Part shown: positions 55,204-63,084 of the stretch, in pieces | How the letters are laid out: each line of letters opens with the position of its first letter | Position numbering within the stretch: position 1 is the stretch's first letter | Origin: Gammaproteobacteria bacterium | Lineage (GTDB): Bacteria > Pseudomonadota > Gammaproteobacteria > Poriferisulfidales > Poriferisulfidaceae | Direction of reading: 5' to 3' | DNA: 64,000 nucleotides | NCBI GenBank assembly: GCA_026706895.1 | Contig: JAPOXW010000030.1 | Span: 1-64,000, forward strand | Notes under the pieces: generated by a model | Seen by the model: only the letters and a program-made list of their open reading frames with translations | Told to the model about the DNA's origin: nothing | Database searches by the model: none | Translations under genes and position numbers: made by a program

Positions 55204-56523
55204 TTAGAACTGCTCTTCTTCGGTAGACCCGGTCAGTGCCGTGACGGAAGACTGTCCGCCCTGAATGACGGTGGTCACGTCATCGAAGTAGCCGGCCCCG
55301 ACTTCCTGCTGGTGGCTGACGAACGTGTAACCCCGGTCTGCCGAAGAGAACTCCGGCTCCTGGACTTTCTCCACGTAGTGCTTCATGCCTTCCTCGCCCG
55401 CGTAGTCGTAGGCAAGGTCGAACATGTTGTACCACATGCTGTGAATGCCGGCCAAAGTGATGAACTGGTATTTATAGCCCATCGCCGACAGCTCGCGCTG
55501 GAACTTGGCGATGGTCGCATCGTCCAGGTTCTTCCTCCAGTTGAAGGAGGGGGAGCAGTTGTAAGCCAGCAACTGATCCGGATACTCCTTGCGCAGGGCA
55601 TCCGCGAACGCCTTGGCGAATTCCAGATCCGGCGTGCCGGTCTCGCACCAGACCAGATCCGCATAAGGCGCATACGCCAGGCCGCGCGAGATGGCCTGAT
55701 CCAGGCCGTTGCGCACGCGGTAGAAGCCTTCAGAGGTCCGCTCGCCGGTCAGGAAAGGTTTGTCGTTCTCGTCGAAGTCGGAGGTCACGAGATTGGCGGC
55801 TTCCGCATCGGTGCGTGCCAGTACCACGGTGGGGACGCCCATGACGTCGGCGGCCAGCCGGGCCGCGACCAGTTTCTGGACGGCTTCCTGGGTCGGCACC
55901 AGCACTTTCCCGCCCATGTGGCCGCACTTCTTGACAGCGGCCAGTTGGTCCTCGTAATGGACCCCGGCAGCACCGTTGTTGATCATGTTTTTCATCAGTT
56001 CGAAGGCGTTTAGCACACCGCCGAACCCGGCCTCGGCATCCGCCACGATCGGGGCGAAATAGTCGACAAATTCCTCATCACCGGGGTTGACGCCGCGCGA
56101 CCACTGGATCTCGTCCGCGCGCTTGAACGCATTATTGATGCGGCGCACCACGGTCGGCACCGAATCGTAGGCGTACAGGGACTGGTCCGGGTACATGGTT
56201 TCGGATGTGTTGGCGTCAGCGGCAACCTGCCAGCCAGACAGGTAGATGGCCTCGATGCCGGCCTTGACCTGCTGCACCGCCTGGCCGCCGGTCAGGGCGC
56301 CGAGGCAGTTGACGTAACCCTTGCGCGCCTCGCCGTTGACCAGGCGCCAGAGTTTCTCGGCGCCTTCCGTCGCGGTGGTATTGGCAGGCACGCGCGAGCC
56401 GCGCAGGCGCACGACATCTTCTGCCGTGTAGCCGCGCTGCACGTCGCTCCAGCGCGGGTTGGTGTCCCAGTCTTTCTGCAGGGCTTCGATCTGTTTTCCT
56501 CGATCCACTTGGAGGGTCCTCAT
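55204..56523 (-). CDS. aceA: Isocitrate lyase
   Basis: Splits isocitrate into glyoxylate and succinate. The active-site signature [18 protein letters not shown] is present, with [10 protein letters not shown] and the SPSFNW loop. The start at ATG 56523 ([19 protein letters not shown]) gives 439 residues. The extra upstream frame lacks family resemblance. No malate synthase is within the window. Confidence 0.96.
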   Translation of the reverse strand: MRTLQVDRGKQIEALQKDWDTNPRWSDVQRGYTAEDVVRLRGSRVPANTTATEGAEKLWRLVNGEARKGYVNCLGALTGGQAVQQVKAGIEAIYLSGWQVAADANTSETMYPDQSLYAYDSVPTVVRRINNAFKRADEIQWSRGVNPGDEEFVDYFAPIVADAEAGFGGVLNAFELMKNMINNGAAGVHYEDQLAAVKKCGHMGGKVLVPTQEAVQKLVAARLAADVMGVPTVVLARTDAEAANLVTSDFDENDKPFLTGERTSEGFYRVRNGLDQAISRGLAYAPYADLVWCETGTPDLEFAKAFADALRKEYPDQLLAYNCSPSFNWRKNLDDATIAKFQRELSAMGYKYQFITLAGIHSMWYNMFDLAYDYAGEEGMKHYVEKVQEPEFSSADRGYTFVSHQQEVGAGYFDDVTTVIQGGQSSVTALTGSTEEEQF

Positions 56524-56645
56524 TTCATTGATTCGGGCAACCTCACCCGGCGCGAAGCGAAATCGCGCGCCGGAAAAAGGCTGACCAGGCAATTTTAACA
56601 GAAATGGAAATTGAGCCGGCTTGCATGCCGCCCGTGCTTTTACTT

Positions 56646-56945
56646 TTACTGGGGGTCCTGCGCCTCACTTTCCCAGGCGAGTTCTTGCAGCATCATCAAC
56701 AAGGGGGTGCCGCACGGATTGTTGGAAAGCATGTTCAACTCCTTTGCCAACTGGATGGCGCGGGTCTTCGAGGAGCCACGCCAGACGATCCGGGTCGAAT
56801 GCCGCGCCAAGATCGCAAATTTTCCCTCGATGGTCGTGTAGGCTACATAGGATGATTCTTCGGGAATCGATTTCTCCGCGAATCCCGATTCACTTCTTTC
56901 GGAATTAGGCGACAGTTCGTCCAACAGTTCCTTCCACGTCTCCAT
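56646..56945 (-). CDS. Hypothetical protein, 99 residues
   Basis: [20 protein letters not shown], then a mixed segment with [22 protein letters not shown] and an end [15 protein letters not shown]. No family recognised. GGCGGAAAAG upstream of the ATG may serve as a weak ribosome site. Several frames overlap on the other strand; this one has the most protein-like composition. It is divergent from the tRNA operon. Confidence 0.5.
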   Translation of the reverse strand: METWKELLDELSPNSERSESGFAEKSIPEESSYVAYTTIEGKFAILARHSTRIVWRGSSKTRAIQLAKELNMLSNNPCGTPLLMMLQELAWESEAQDPQ

Positions 56946-56966
56946 TTGCTTTTCCGCCTTATCAAT

Positions 56967-56995
56967 TTGACAGCCCCGGGTGGGGGTGCGACAAT
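56967..56995 (+). promoter_or_regulatory. Promoter of the Gly-Cys-Leu tRNA operon
   Basis: TTGACA (56967-56972), a 17-nt G-rich spacer and GACAAT (56990-56995). Transcription would start about 57002, 10 nt before tRNA-Gly. Confidence 0.65.
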
Positions 56996-57011
56996 TCTAC
57001 CCCATTGCGGA

Positions 57012-57087
57012 GCGGGAATAGCTCAGTTGGTAGAGCGTAACCTTGCCAAGGTTAAGGTCGCCGGTTCGAACCCGGTTTCCCGCTCCA
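57012..57087 (+). tRNA. glyW: tRNA-Gly (anticodon GCC)
   Basis: 76 nt with acceptor GCGGGAA/TTCCCGC, anticodon GCC in TTGCCAA, T arm GGTTCGAACC and an encoded CCA. First of three tRNA genes in the order known as glyW-cysT-leuZ in E. coli. Confidence 0.96.
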
Positions 57088-57101
57088 GTTCCTTGCTTTG
57101 G

Positions 57102-57175
57102 GGCTGAGTGGCAGAGTGGTTATGCAGCGGCCTGCAAAGCCGTGGACGCCGGTTCGATTCCGACCTCAGCCTCCA
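57102..57175 (+). tRNA. cysT: tRNA-Cys (anticodon GCA)
   Basis: 74 nt with acceptor GGCTGAG/CTCAGCC, anticodon GCA in CTGCAAA, T arm GGTTCGATTCC, discriminator T and an encoded CCA. It follows tRNA-Gly by 14 nt. Confidence 0.95.
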
Positions 57176-57210
57176 GTTTCCTTCTCTCTTTGCACTATGA
57201 TAGGTGCGTT

Positions 57211-57512
57211 GCGGGCGTGGCGGAACCGGTAGACGCTGCGGACTTGAGGCCATTGAGTGCTCTTCGGGAAACCGGGGATGCAGAACTGCTCAAATTCGGG
57301 GAACCCTGTGAAATGGCGATCCCGAGCCAAGCCCGGGAGAGGACTTCCGGGAAGGTGTAGAGACTAGACGGGCAGCGCCTAAGGCCGGACGGCTAAGGCG
57401 AAGGGATAGTCCGGACCACAAACGCCGCACAGCGGCGGCGGCGAAAGCCGTAGCTGGTGCGAAAATCCGCTGGGCTTTGCCCGTGGGGGTTCGAATCCCT
57501 CCGCCCGCACCA
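57211..57512 (+). tRNA. leuZ: tRNA-Leu (anticodon UAA), split by a group I intron
   Basis: Exon 1 is 57211-57245 and exon 2 is 57462-57512. Joined, they give an 86-nt tRNA with acceptor GCGGGCG/CGCCCGC, anticodon stem GCGGA/TCCGC, loop CTTAAAA (anticodon TAA), a long variable arm GGGC/GCCC, T arm GGTTCGAATCC and an encoded CCA. The third-gene position after Gly and Cys is that of leuZ. The gene is functional only after removal of 57246-57461. Confidence 0.93.
57246..57461 (+). ncRNA. Group I self-splicing intron in tRNA-Leu(UAA)
   Basis: A 216-nt intron between U34 and A35, the site of the cyanobacterial and plastid trnL intron. Hallmarks: the 5' exon ends in U, the intron ends in G, and P1 pairs ACTTGA (exon-intron junction, 57242-57247) with TTGAGT (57253-57258), with the splice-site U opposite G. 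The conserved core is visible: GGTGTAGAGACTAGACGG (R/P7, about 57354-57371) and GAAGGGATAGTCC (S, 57400-57412), with CGATCCCGAGCCAAGC (P3-P6) before and a GCGAAAGC P9 loop after. It resembles subgroup IC3 introns such as Azoarcus, as I recall them. No ORF inside. Confidence 0.92.
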
Positions 57513-57546
57513 TACCCCCCGAAAACCGCATGAAAACAGGCCTTTC

Positions 57547-57555
57547 TGCTATACT
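57547..57555 (+). promoter_or_regulatory. Extended -10 promoter of the MotA-like gene
   Basis: TGC followed by TATACT (57550-57555), an extended -10 element without a good -35 box. Transcription would start near 57562, about 44 nt before the ATG at 57606. Read-through from the tRNA operon is also possible. Confidence 0.5.
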
Positions 57556-57605
57556 CTGCCGGCTCAAGAGGGCTGGAAGCGAACGGCAATTTCATCGCTA
57601 ACGCC

Positions 57606-58526
57606 ATGATTCGAAAGATTTTTCCAAGCCGCCCGAACTTCATGGTGCTGCAGGCGGGCATTGCGCTTGTCCTGTTCGGCGCCTTGCTGCATTGGCAGAG
57701 AGACGTCTTGGCGGATATCTACTGGGGGCCGCTGGCGACAAAACTCGGCATGGTCGTCAATGGCGTCATCGTGGTGCTGTTTCTGGCCGCCTTGGCCCGG
57801 ATTTTCTACTTGCTGTTCACCTACATCCGTGAAGATCGTTCGACCGACAAGTTCGAAGAGCAACTGGATTTCGGCCTGACCGAAGCCGGCATCGAAGACC
57901 TGTCCGATTCCCTGATCGTGCAGCGCTACCGTGTCCTGCAGCAAGGCCAGTCGGAACTGGACCGCCCCCAGCAGGCCGCCTTGTCGGCCATCCTGCTGAA
58001 CCAGGAAATGACCCGCCTCGGCCTGATCCGCCTGATTCAGAGCCTGCTGATCCTGCTCGGCGTGTTCGGGACGGTTGCGTCGCTGTCCCTGGCCCTGGTC
58101 GGGGCTTCCGACCTGCTGGCCTTCCCGCGGAACGGGGGCGGCATCACCCTGGTGGTCCACGGGATGGCGACTGCGCTCTCCACCACGATGACCGCCATTG
58201 GAGCCTACCTGGTGCTGACACTCATCTTTTCCCGGCTGGTGGCGAGCCAGTCCAGCGTGTGTCAGCAGATCGAGTTGTTGACCCTGCGCCGGTTGCTGCC
58301 GCTGGTGTCACGCGAAGGCGGAAACCTGGCCCATACCCTGGCACTCAGGCTGAAGGATCTCAACGAAGTGGCCGTCGCCTTGGCGGAAGTCCAGGATCGC
58401 TTGGCTCCCCACCTTGAAGCCATGCGCCACGAAAGGCACGTGCAGAACGAACACAGCAAGAAATTGATGGAGGCACTGCAAAGCGTCGACAAGACCCTGA
58501 GGAAGGGATTCCGGTTGGACCAGTAA
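57606..58526 (+). CDS. MotA/TolQ/ExbB-like proton-channel protein
   Basis: A 306-residue membrane protein with four hydrophobic segments (about 13-32, 46-72, 137-162, 180-206). The last two carry the family pattern: LLGVFGTVASLSLALVGA and VHGMATALSTTMTAIGAYLV. A helical C-terminal cytoplasmic region (220-306) follows. Such proteins form the pentamer of ion-driven motors (Mot, Tol, Exb, Zor). The partner gene starts 5 nt later. The cargo or work of this motor is unknown. Confidence 0.8.
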   Translation: MIRKIFPSRPNFMVLQAGIALVLFGALLHWQRDVLADIYWGPLATKLGMVVNGVIVVLFLAALARIFYLLFTYIREDRSTDKFEEQLDFGLTEAGIEDLSDSLIVQRYRVLQQGQSELDRPQQAALSAILLNQEMTRLGLIRLIQSLLILLGVFGTVASLSLALVGASDLLAFPRNGGGITLVVHGMATALSTTMTAIGAYLVLTLIFSRLVASQSSVCQQIELLTLRRLLPLVSREGGNLAHTLALRLKDLNEVAVALAEVQDRLAPHLEAMRHERHVQNEHSKKLMEALQSVDKTLRKGFRLDQ

Positions 58527-58531
58527 AAACC

Positions 58532-59431
58532 ATGATCGGCGGCCAATCCTCGTTTCCCGACTACGCTTCCCATCTCTCCTCGATCAACGAGGAGAACTTC
58601 TGGCCGTCCTTCACCGACATCATGATGGTTGTGGTCATCGTGTTCCTGCTGTCCAGCACGGTCGCCGTACTGCATAACTGGGACCTGTCCAGACAGGTTC
58701 AGGAAACGGTTGCGCTTGAGCAGCAGGCCAGGGAAAGGGCGGAAGACCTGAACTTGCGCCGTATGCTGCTTCAACTCGAGTTGGAGGAGATGCAGGGTCG
58801 CATGGAAAAGACCCGTGAGGCACTGGAGGCCAAGATCGGCCAATTGGAGAAGCGGGAGGAAGATCTGGCCGGCGCGCAGGGCGCGTTGGCCGAGCAGCAG
58901 ATGCAGCTGATGGATATGCAGGAGGAATATGCGCGCGTAAAGACGGAGATGAAGATGAGCCAGGACGTGAGCGCGGAACGCGAGTTGGAATTGCTCGAAG
59001 TGCAGCAGCAACTGGAGAAAATGCGGGAAGAAAGCGTGCTGCACGAGCAGATGTACGTCGAGGTCGAGCAACAGCAGCGGCAGACCCGGGAGGAACTGGG
59101 GCTCCTGCAGAAGGAGTACGAGGAGATGGGCGAGAAATACGCGGCGTTGTCCAAACCCGCCCGCAGTCCCATGGGCAAGGTGGTGGCCGCCGTTCGCTAC
59201 CGGAAGGTGGACGGGCAGCCGTCGTTCATGCTCAAATTCCCGGATGCTGAGCAGTTCGAATCCATCGGCCGGGACGAAATGCACCAGACCCTGTCGCGAC
59301 TCAAGGAGGAACACGGGGACAAGCTGTTCGTCCGGATCGTGATCCCGATGGACAGCAATCTGACCTATCAGGAAGGTTGGGAGTTTTCGCTAGACCTGCT
59401 GAGGCGCTACGACTACTACTATGCGGATTAA
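58532..59431 (+). CDS. MotB/TolR-like partner with long coiled coil
   Basis: A 299-residue protein. One helix near the N-terminus (about residues 26-48) begins PSFTDIMMVVVIVFLL, with Asp29 at the proton-carrying position of MotB, TolR and ZorB. Residues 55-215 are a Glu/Gln-rich coiled coil. Residues 220-299 form a small domain ending DLLRRYDYYYAD. That domain is not an OmpA-like peptidoglycan binder and I do not recognise it. It pairs with the MotA-like protein 5 nt upstream. Confidence 0.75.
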   Translation: MIGGQSSFPDYASHLSSINEENFWPSFTDIMMVVVIVFLLSSTVAVLHNWDLSRQVQETVALEQQARERAEDLNLRRMLLQLELEEMQGRMEKTREALEAKIGQLEKREEDLAGAQGALAEQQMQLMDMQEEYARVKTEMKMSQDVSAERELELLEVQQQLEKMREESVLHEQMYVEVEQQQRQTREELGLLQKEYEEMGEKYAALSKPARSPMGKVVAAVRYRKVDGQPSFMLKFPDAEQFESIGRDEMHQTLSRLKEEHGDKLFVRIVIPMDSNLTYQEGWEFSLDLLRRYDYYYAD

Positions 59432-59470
59432 GAGAGAATCACTCGATTATGTGCAGCAACTGGAATCCGC

Positions 59471-59500
59471 TTGAAACGGCAGGGGCAAGCCCCATATTAA
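59471..59500 (+). promoter_or_regulatory. Candidate promoter of the Gld-type ABC cluster
   Basis: TTGAAA (59471-59476), an 18-nt spacer and TATTAA (59495-59500), 50 nt before the ATPase ATG. A small GGGGC/GCCCC hairpin lies in the spacer. Confidence 0.4.
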
Positions 59501-59550
59501 TCGGCGACGCCTGAATTCCCGTACACGACAAGAAAGAGAGGAACGCATAC

Positions 59551-60477
59551 ATGTCCGGGTCTGTTGTGGTTGAAAACCTGGTCAAGATCTACGGCGACCT
59601 GCATGCCGTGGACGACCTGAGCTTTGAGGTCGGGTCCGGCGAAGTCCTGGGTTTTCTCGGGCCGAACGGTGCCGGGAAGTCCACGACCATGAAAATCATC
59701 ACCGGCTTCCTGCCGCCGACTTCGGGTCGCGTGACGGTTTGCGGCCACCCGGTCGAGACACAGCCGGAGGCGGCCAAGAGATGCTTAGGCTATCTGCCGG
59801 AGGGGGCGCCGGCGTACAGCGAGATGACACCGTGGCAGTTCCTGAATTTCGTGGCGGACATTCGCCGGCCCAAAGATCGCCGGGGGCGATTGGACTGGGT
59901 CATCGGGCAGTTGGGGCTGGAGCCCGTGCTGCACCGCCCGGTCGACACCCTGTCGAAAGGATACCGCCGCCGGGTCGGCTTGGCGCAGGCCATGCTGCAC
60001 GACCCGCGCGTGTTGATCATGGATGAGCCGACCGACGGACTGGACCCGAACCAGAAGCGGCAGGTGCGCGACTTCATCAATGAGATGGCGAAGGACAAGA
60101 CCATCATCATCTCGACGCACATTCTCGAGGAGGTCGAGGCCATCTGCACGCGGGCCATCATCGTCTCCGCCGGCAAGATCCTGGTCGACGAAACCCCCGA
60201 GGAGTTGCGCCGCCGTTCCCGGTACTGCAATGCCGTGACGGTCCAAGCGGAGTTGAAGGAGCCGGTGCGCACCGCGCTTGGCGAACTCGAAGACGTTGCG
60301 GTAGTGGAGCCGGAACGCAACCAGGGCTTGACCCTGATTCCCCGGCCCGGCTGCACGCTGGAAGGCGCGGTCCGCGATGTCCTGCTGCGGCACAACCTGA
60401 AGGAAGTCCCACTGCACATTCAGGCCGGGCGGCTGGACGACGTGTTCCACACCCTGACTCATGACGTCCATGAATAA
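59551..60477 (+). CDS. ABC transporter ATP-binding protein (GldA-type)
   Basis: A 308-residue ABC-2 ATPase. Walker A GPNGAGKST, signature LSKGYRRRVGLAQ, Walker B VLIMDEPTDGLDP and the switch His in IISTHILEE are intact. A C-terminal domain (about 220-308) follows. The next genes encode its permease and a GldG-like auxiliary protein. The substrate is unknown. Confidence 0.92.
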   Translation: MSGSVVVENLVKIYGDLHAVDDLSFEVGSGEVLGFLGPNGAGKSTTMKIITGFLPPTSGRVTVCGHPVETQPEAAKRCLGYLPEGAPAYSEMTPWQFLNFVADIRRPKDRRGRLDWVIGQLGLEPVLHRPVDTLSKGYRRRVGLAQAMLHDPRVLIMDEPTDGLDPNQKRQVRDFINEMAKDKTIIISTHILEEVEAICTRAIIVSAGKILVDETPEELRRRSRYCNAVTVQAELKEPVRTALGELEDVAVVEPERNQGLTLIPRPGCTLEGAVRDVLLRHNLKEVPLHIQAGRLDDVFHTLTHDVHE

Positions 60478-61204
60478 CCTGATCGCGATTCTGAGGCGGG
60501 AACTGGTCGGCTATTTCCAGACGCCGGTCGCTTATGTCTTCATCATGATTTTCCTCCTGCTGTCCGGGACGCTGAGTTTTTACCTGGGAAATTTCTACGA
60601 GCGCGAGCAGGCGGACTTGGGCGCATTCTTCACGTTCCATCCTTGGTTGTACCTGTTCCTGGTCCCGGCTATCTCCATGCGCCTGTGGGCAGAGGAGCGA
60701 AAGACCGGCAGCATCGAGTTGCTGATGACGCTCCCGGTGACCGTGCCGCAGGCGGTACTCGGGAAGTTTCTGGCAGCCTGGATTTTCACTGGCATCGCGT
60801 TGTTCCTGACGTTCCCGCTCTGGCTCACGGTCAACTACCTGGGCGATCCGGACAACGGCATCATCCTGGGCGCCTATCTGGGCAGCTTCCTGATGGCAGG
60901 CGGATTCATGGCCATCGGCGCCTGCATTTCCGCGACCACGCGCAACCAGGTCGTGGCCTTCATCCTCAGCCTGGTGACTTGCTTCCTCTTCCTGCTGAGC
61001 GGCTTCCCGCTGGTACTGGACTTCTTCCAGCTGTGGCTTCCGCAGCCGGTCGTCGATGCCATCGCGTCGCTTAGCTTCCTGACTCACTTCTCCTCGATCA
61101 ACAAGGGCGTGATCGACCTGCGGGATCTGTCCTATTTCGTGATTCTGATCTCGGTCTGGCTGTACGCGAACATGATCGTGGTCCGGGCCCGCAAGGCAGC
61201 ATGA
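60461..61204 (+). CDS. ABC-2 permease (GldF-type)
   Basis: A 247-residue permease with about six hydrophobic segments and the ABC-2 pattern RLWAEERKTGSIELLMTLPVT. It overlaps the ATPase by 17 nt if started at ATG 60461 (MTSMNNL), or by 8 nt from ATG 60470. It overlaps the GldG-like gene by 4 nt. Confidence 0.9.
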   Translation: MTSMNNLIAILRRELVGYFQTPVAYVFIMIFLLLSGTLSFYLGNFYEREQADLGAFFTFHPWLYLFLVPAISMRLWAEERKTGSIELLMTLPVTVPQAVLGKFLAAWIFTGIALFLTFPLWLTVNYLGDPDNGIILGAYLGSFLMAGGFMAIGACISATTRNQVVAFILSLVTCFLFLLSGFPLVLDFFQLWLPQPVVDAIASLSFLTHFSSINKGVIDLRDLSYFVILISVWLYANMIVVRARKAA

Positions 61205-63084
61205 ACGGCTCGAATAGAAAGACTTATACGGCGGCAGGGCTCGGCCTGCTGGCCGTGCTGTTTGTCTCCTCCATCATGTTGAGCAATCTGGCCCTGGACA
61301 ACATGCGGCTGGACCTGACCGAACAGAAGCTCTACACCATAAGCGAGGGCACCCTGAAAGTAATCGACAGCATCCAGCAGCCGATCAACCTGTACCTGTT
61401 CTTCTCGGACCGGACCAGCGCGGAGAACGCCCCCCTGCGCAATTACGCGCGGCGGGTTCGGGAGTTGCTGGAAGAGTATACGTATTACTCGGACGGCCGG
61501 TTGATCCTGCATGTGATCGATCCGGCACCGTATTCGGAAGAGGAGGATCGGGCGACTGAATTCAACCTGCAATCGCTTCCGATGCAGGGCGGCGACAAGT
61601 TGTATTTCGGCCTGGTTGGCACGAACGTGGTGGATGACGTCGAGGTCATCGAATTCTTCCAGCCGGACCGTGAAGCTTTCCTTGAATACGACATCAGCCA
61701 GTTGATTTATGCCCTGACGAATCCGGCGAAACCCGTGGTGGGAGTCCTTACCGGCCTGCAGGTGTTCGGCGGGTTTGACCTGGCAAGCCAGCGATCCACG
61801 CCCCAGTGGGCGATTCTCGACCATATCGAACGGCTGTTCGAGGTCCGCCAGATCGATGTCGAGGCCGGGGTGATCGACCCGGACATCCGGATCCTGATGC
61901 TGATCCATCCGAAGGACCTGTCCGAGAAAATGCTGTATGCGGTGGACCAGTTCCTGATGCGCGGGGGCCGGTTGATGCTGTTCGCCGACCCGTATGCGGA
62001 CAAGGATCCCATGTTCCAGGACGCCAGCAATCCTCCGGATTCGGGCGGGATTCAGTCCTCCGATATCGACCGGTTGCTGGATGCGTGGGGACTTGAGATC
62101 AACATGGATGCGATCGTGGCCGACCGGGCCTTGGCCCTGCCGGTGCAAAGCCCGAATGTCCAGCGGCCGGTTCGCCATGTCTCGTTCATCGGGCTCGACG
62201 AAGAAGGAATCAACAAGGATAATCTGATTTCCGCCCAGCTGTCCCGGGTAACGTTCGCATTCGCGGGCCAGATCAGGAAGACGGATGCGTTCCAGGGTGA
62301 ATTCGAGCCGCTCTTGTACACGTCGGAGGATTCCGGCGAGATTCCGAAGCCGCGCTACCGACACCTTCCCGACCCGACTGCCTTGCTGGAGTGGTTCGAA
62401 CCCGGTGACACCCCCCTGACGCTGGCTGCTTGGGTGCGGCTGCGGCCGGGCAGCATGTTCCCGGGAGGTCCGCCTGAGGATGCGGGGCCGCCTGCGGACG
62501 GCCATCTGGCTGAGGCGCGGGAGGTGGTCGATGCGATCGTGGTTGCGGATGCCGACATGCTGTCGGATACCTTGTGGGCGCGGGTGCAGAACTTTTTCGG
62601 GCAGCGGATCGTACAGGCCTGGGCCAGCAACGGCGATTTCATTGTCAACGCACTGGAGAGCCTGGCCGGCAGCGGTGACCTGATCGGCTTGCGGGGTCGT
62701 TCCGAATTCGCGCGACCGTTCCATGTGGTCGAACAACTGCGGCGACAGGCGGAGCAACGGTTCCATGCCAAGGAGGAAGAGCTCCAGCAGCGGCTGCAGG
62801 AGGCGGAGGAGAGCATCAGCCGGATCCAGCAGTTGAGACAGGAAGGGGAGCAGAGCCTGTTGACGGAGCAGCAGCGTACTGAAATCGAGGCTTTCCAGAA
62901 AGAGCGGTTACGGGTACGCCGTGAGTTGCGCTCGGTTCGACACGAACTGGATCGGGATATCGAACATCTCGGCTTCGTCCTGCGCCTGATCAATATCTGG
63001 CTGGTTCCAGTCTTGGTCACGGTGGCTGCAGTCGGCCTGTGGCTGTTTCAGCGCCGGCGCCGTTCCCGGAGGGTGACCTCATGA
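61201..63084 (+). CDS. GldG-family ABC-associated protein
   Basis: A 627-residue protein with an N-terminal helix (about 10-30), a large extracytoplasmic GldG/ABC_transp_aux region (LYTISEGTLKVIDSIQQPINLYLFFS near residue 45; MLIHPKDLSEKMLYAVDQFLMRGGRLMLF near 240), a coiled coil (about 520-590) and a C-terminal helix ending RRRRRSRR. It overlaps the next gene by 4 nt. Confidence 0.88.
   Translation: MNGSNRKTYTAAGLGLLAVLFVSSIMLSNLALDNMRLDLTEQKLYTISEGTLKVIDSIQQPINLYLFFSDRTSAENAPLRNYARRVRELLEEYTYYSDGRLILHVIDPAPYSEEEDRATEFNLQSLPMQGGDKLYFGLVGTNVVDDVEVIEFFQPDREAFLEYDISQLIYALTNPAKPVVGVLTGLQVFGGFDLASQRSTPQWAILDHIERLFEVRQIDVEAGVIDPDIRILMLIHPKDLSEKMLYAVDQFLMRGGRLMLFADPYADKDPMFQDASNPPDSGGIQSSDIDRLLDAWGLEINMDAIVADRALALPVQSPNVQRPVRHVSFIGLDEEGINKDNLISAQLSRVTFAFAGQIRKTDAFQGEFEPLLYTSEDSGEIPKPRYRHLPDPTALLEWFEPGDTPLTLAAWVRLRPGSMFPGGPPEDAGPPADGHLAEAREVVDAIVVADADMLSDTLWARVQNFFGQRIVQAWASNGDFIVNALESLAGSGDLIGLRGRSEFARPFHVVEQLRRQAEQRFHAKEEELQQRLQEAEESISRIQQLRQEGEQSLLTEQQRTEIEAFQKERLRVRRELRSVRHELDRDIEHLGFVLRLINIWLVPVLVTVAAVGLWLFQRRRRSRRVTS

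Noticed and set aside
56604-56908. Overlapping plus-strand frames opposite the 99-residue hypothetical gene
   Set aside because: Repetitive composition and no ribosome sites; the minus-strand frame is more protein-like.
57211-57512. tmRNA or other large structured RNA
   Set aside because: The ends form a complete tRNA-Leu with encoded CCA, and the middle has group I core elements, not a tag-peptide frame.
61132-62766. 544-residue minus-strand frame opposite the GldG-like gene
   Set aside because: Antisense shadow; the plus strand has clear family motifs and 4-nt overlaps with its neighbours.
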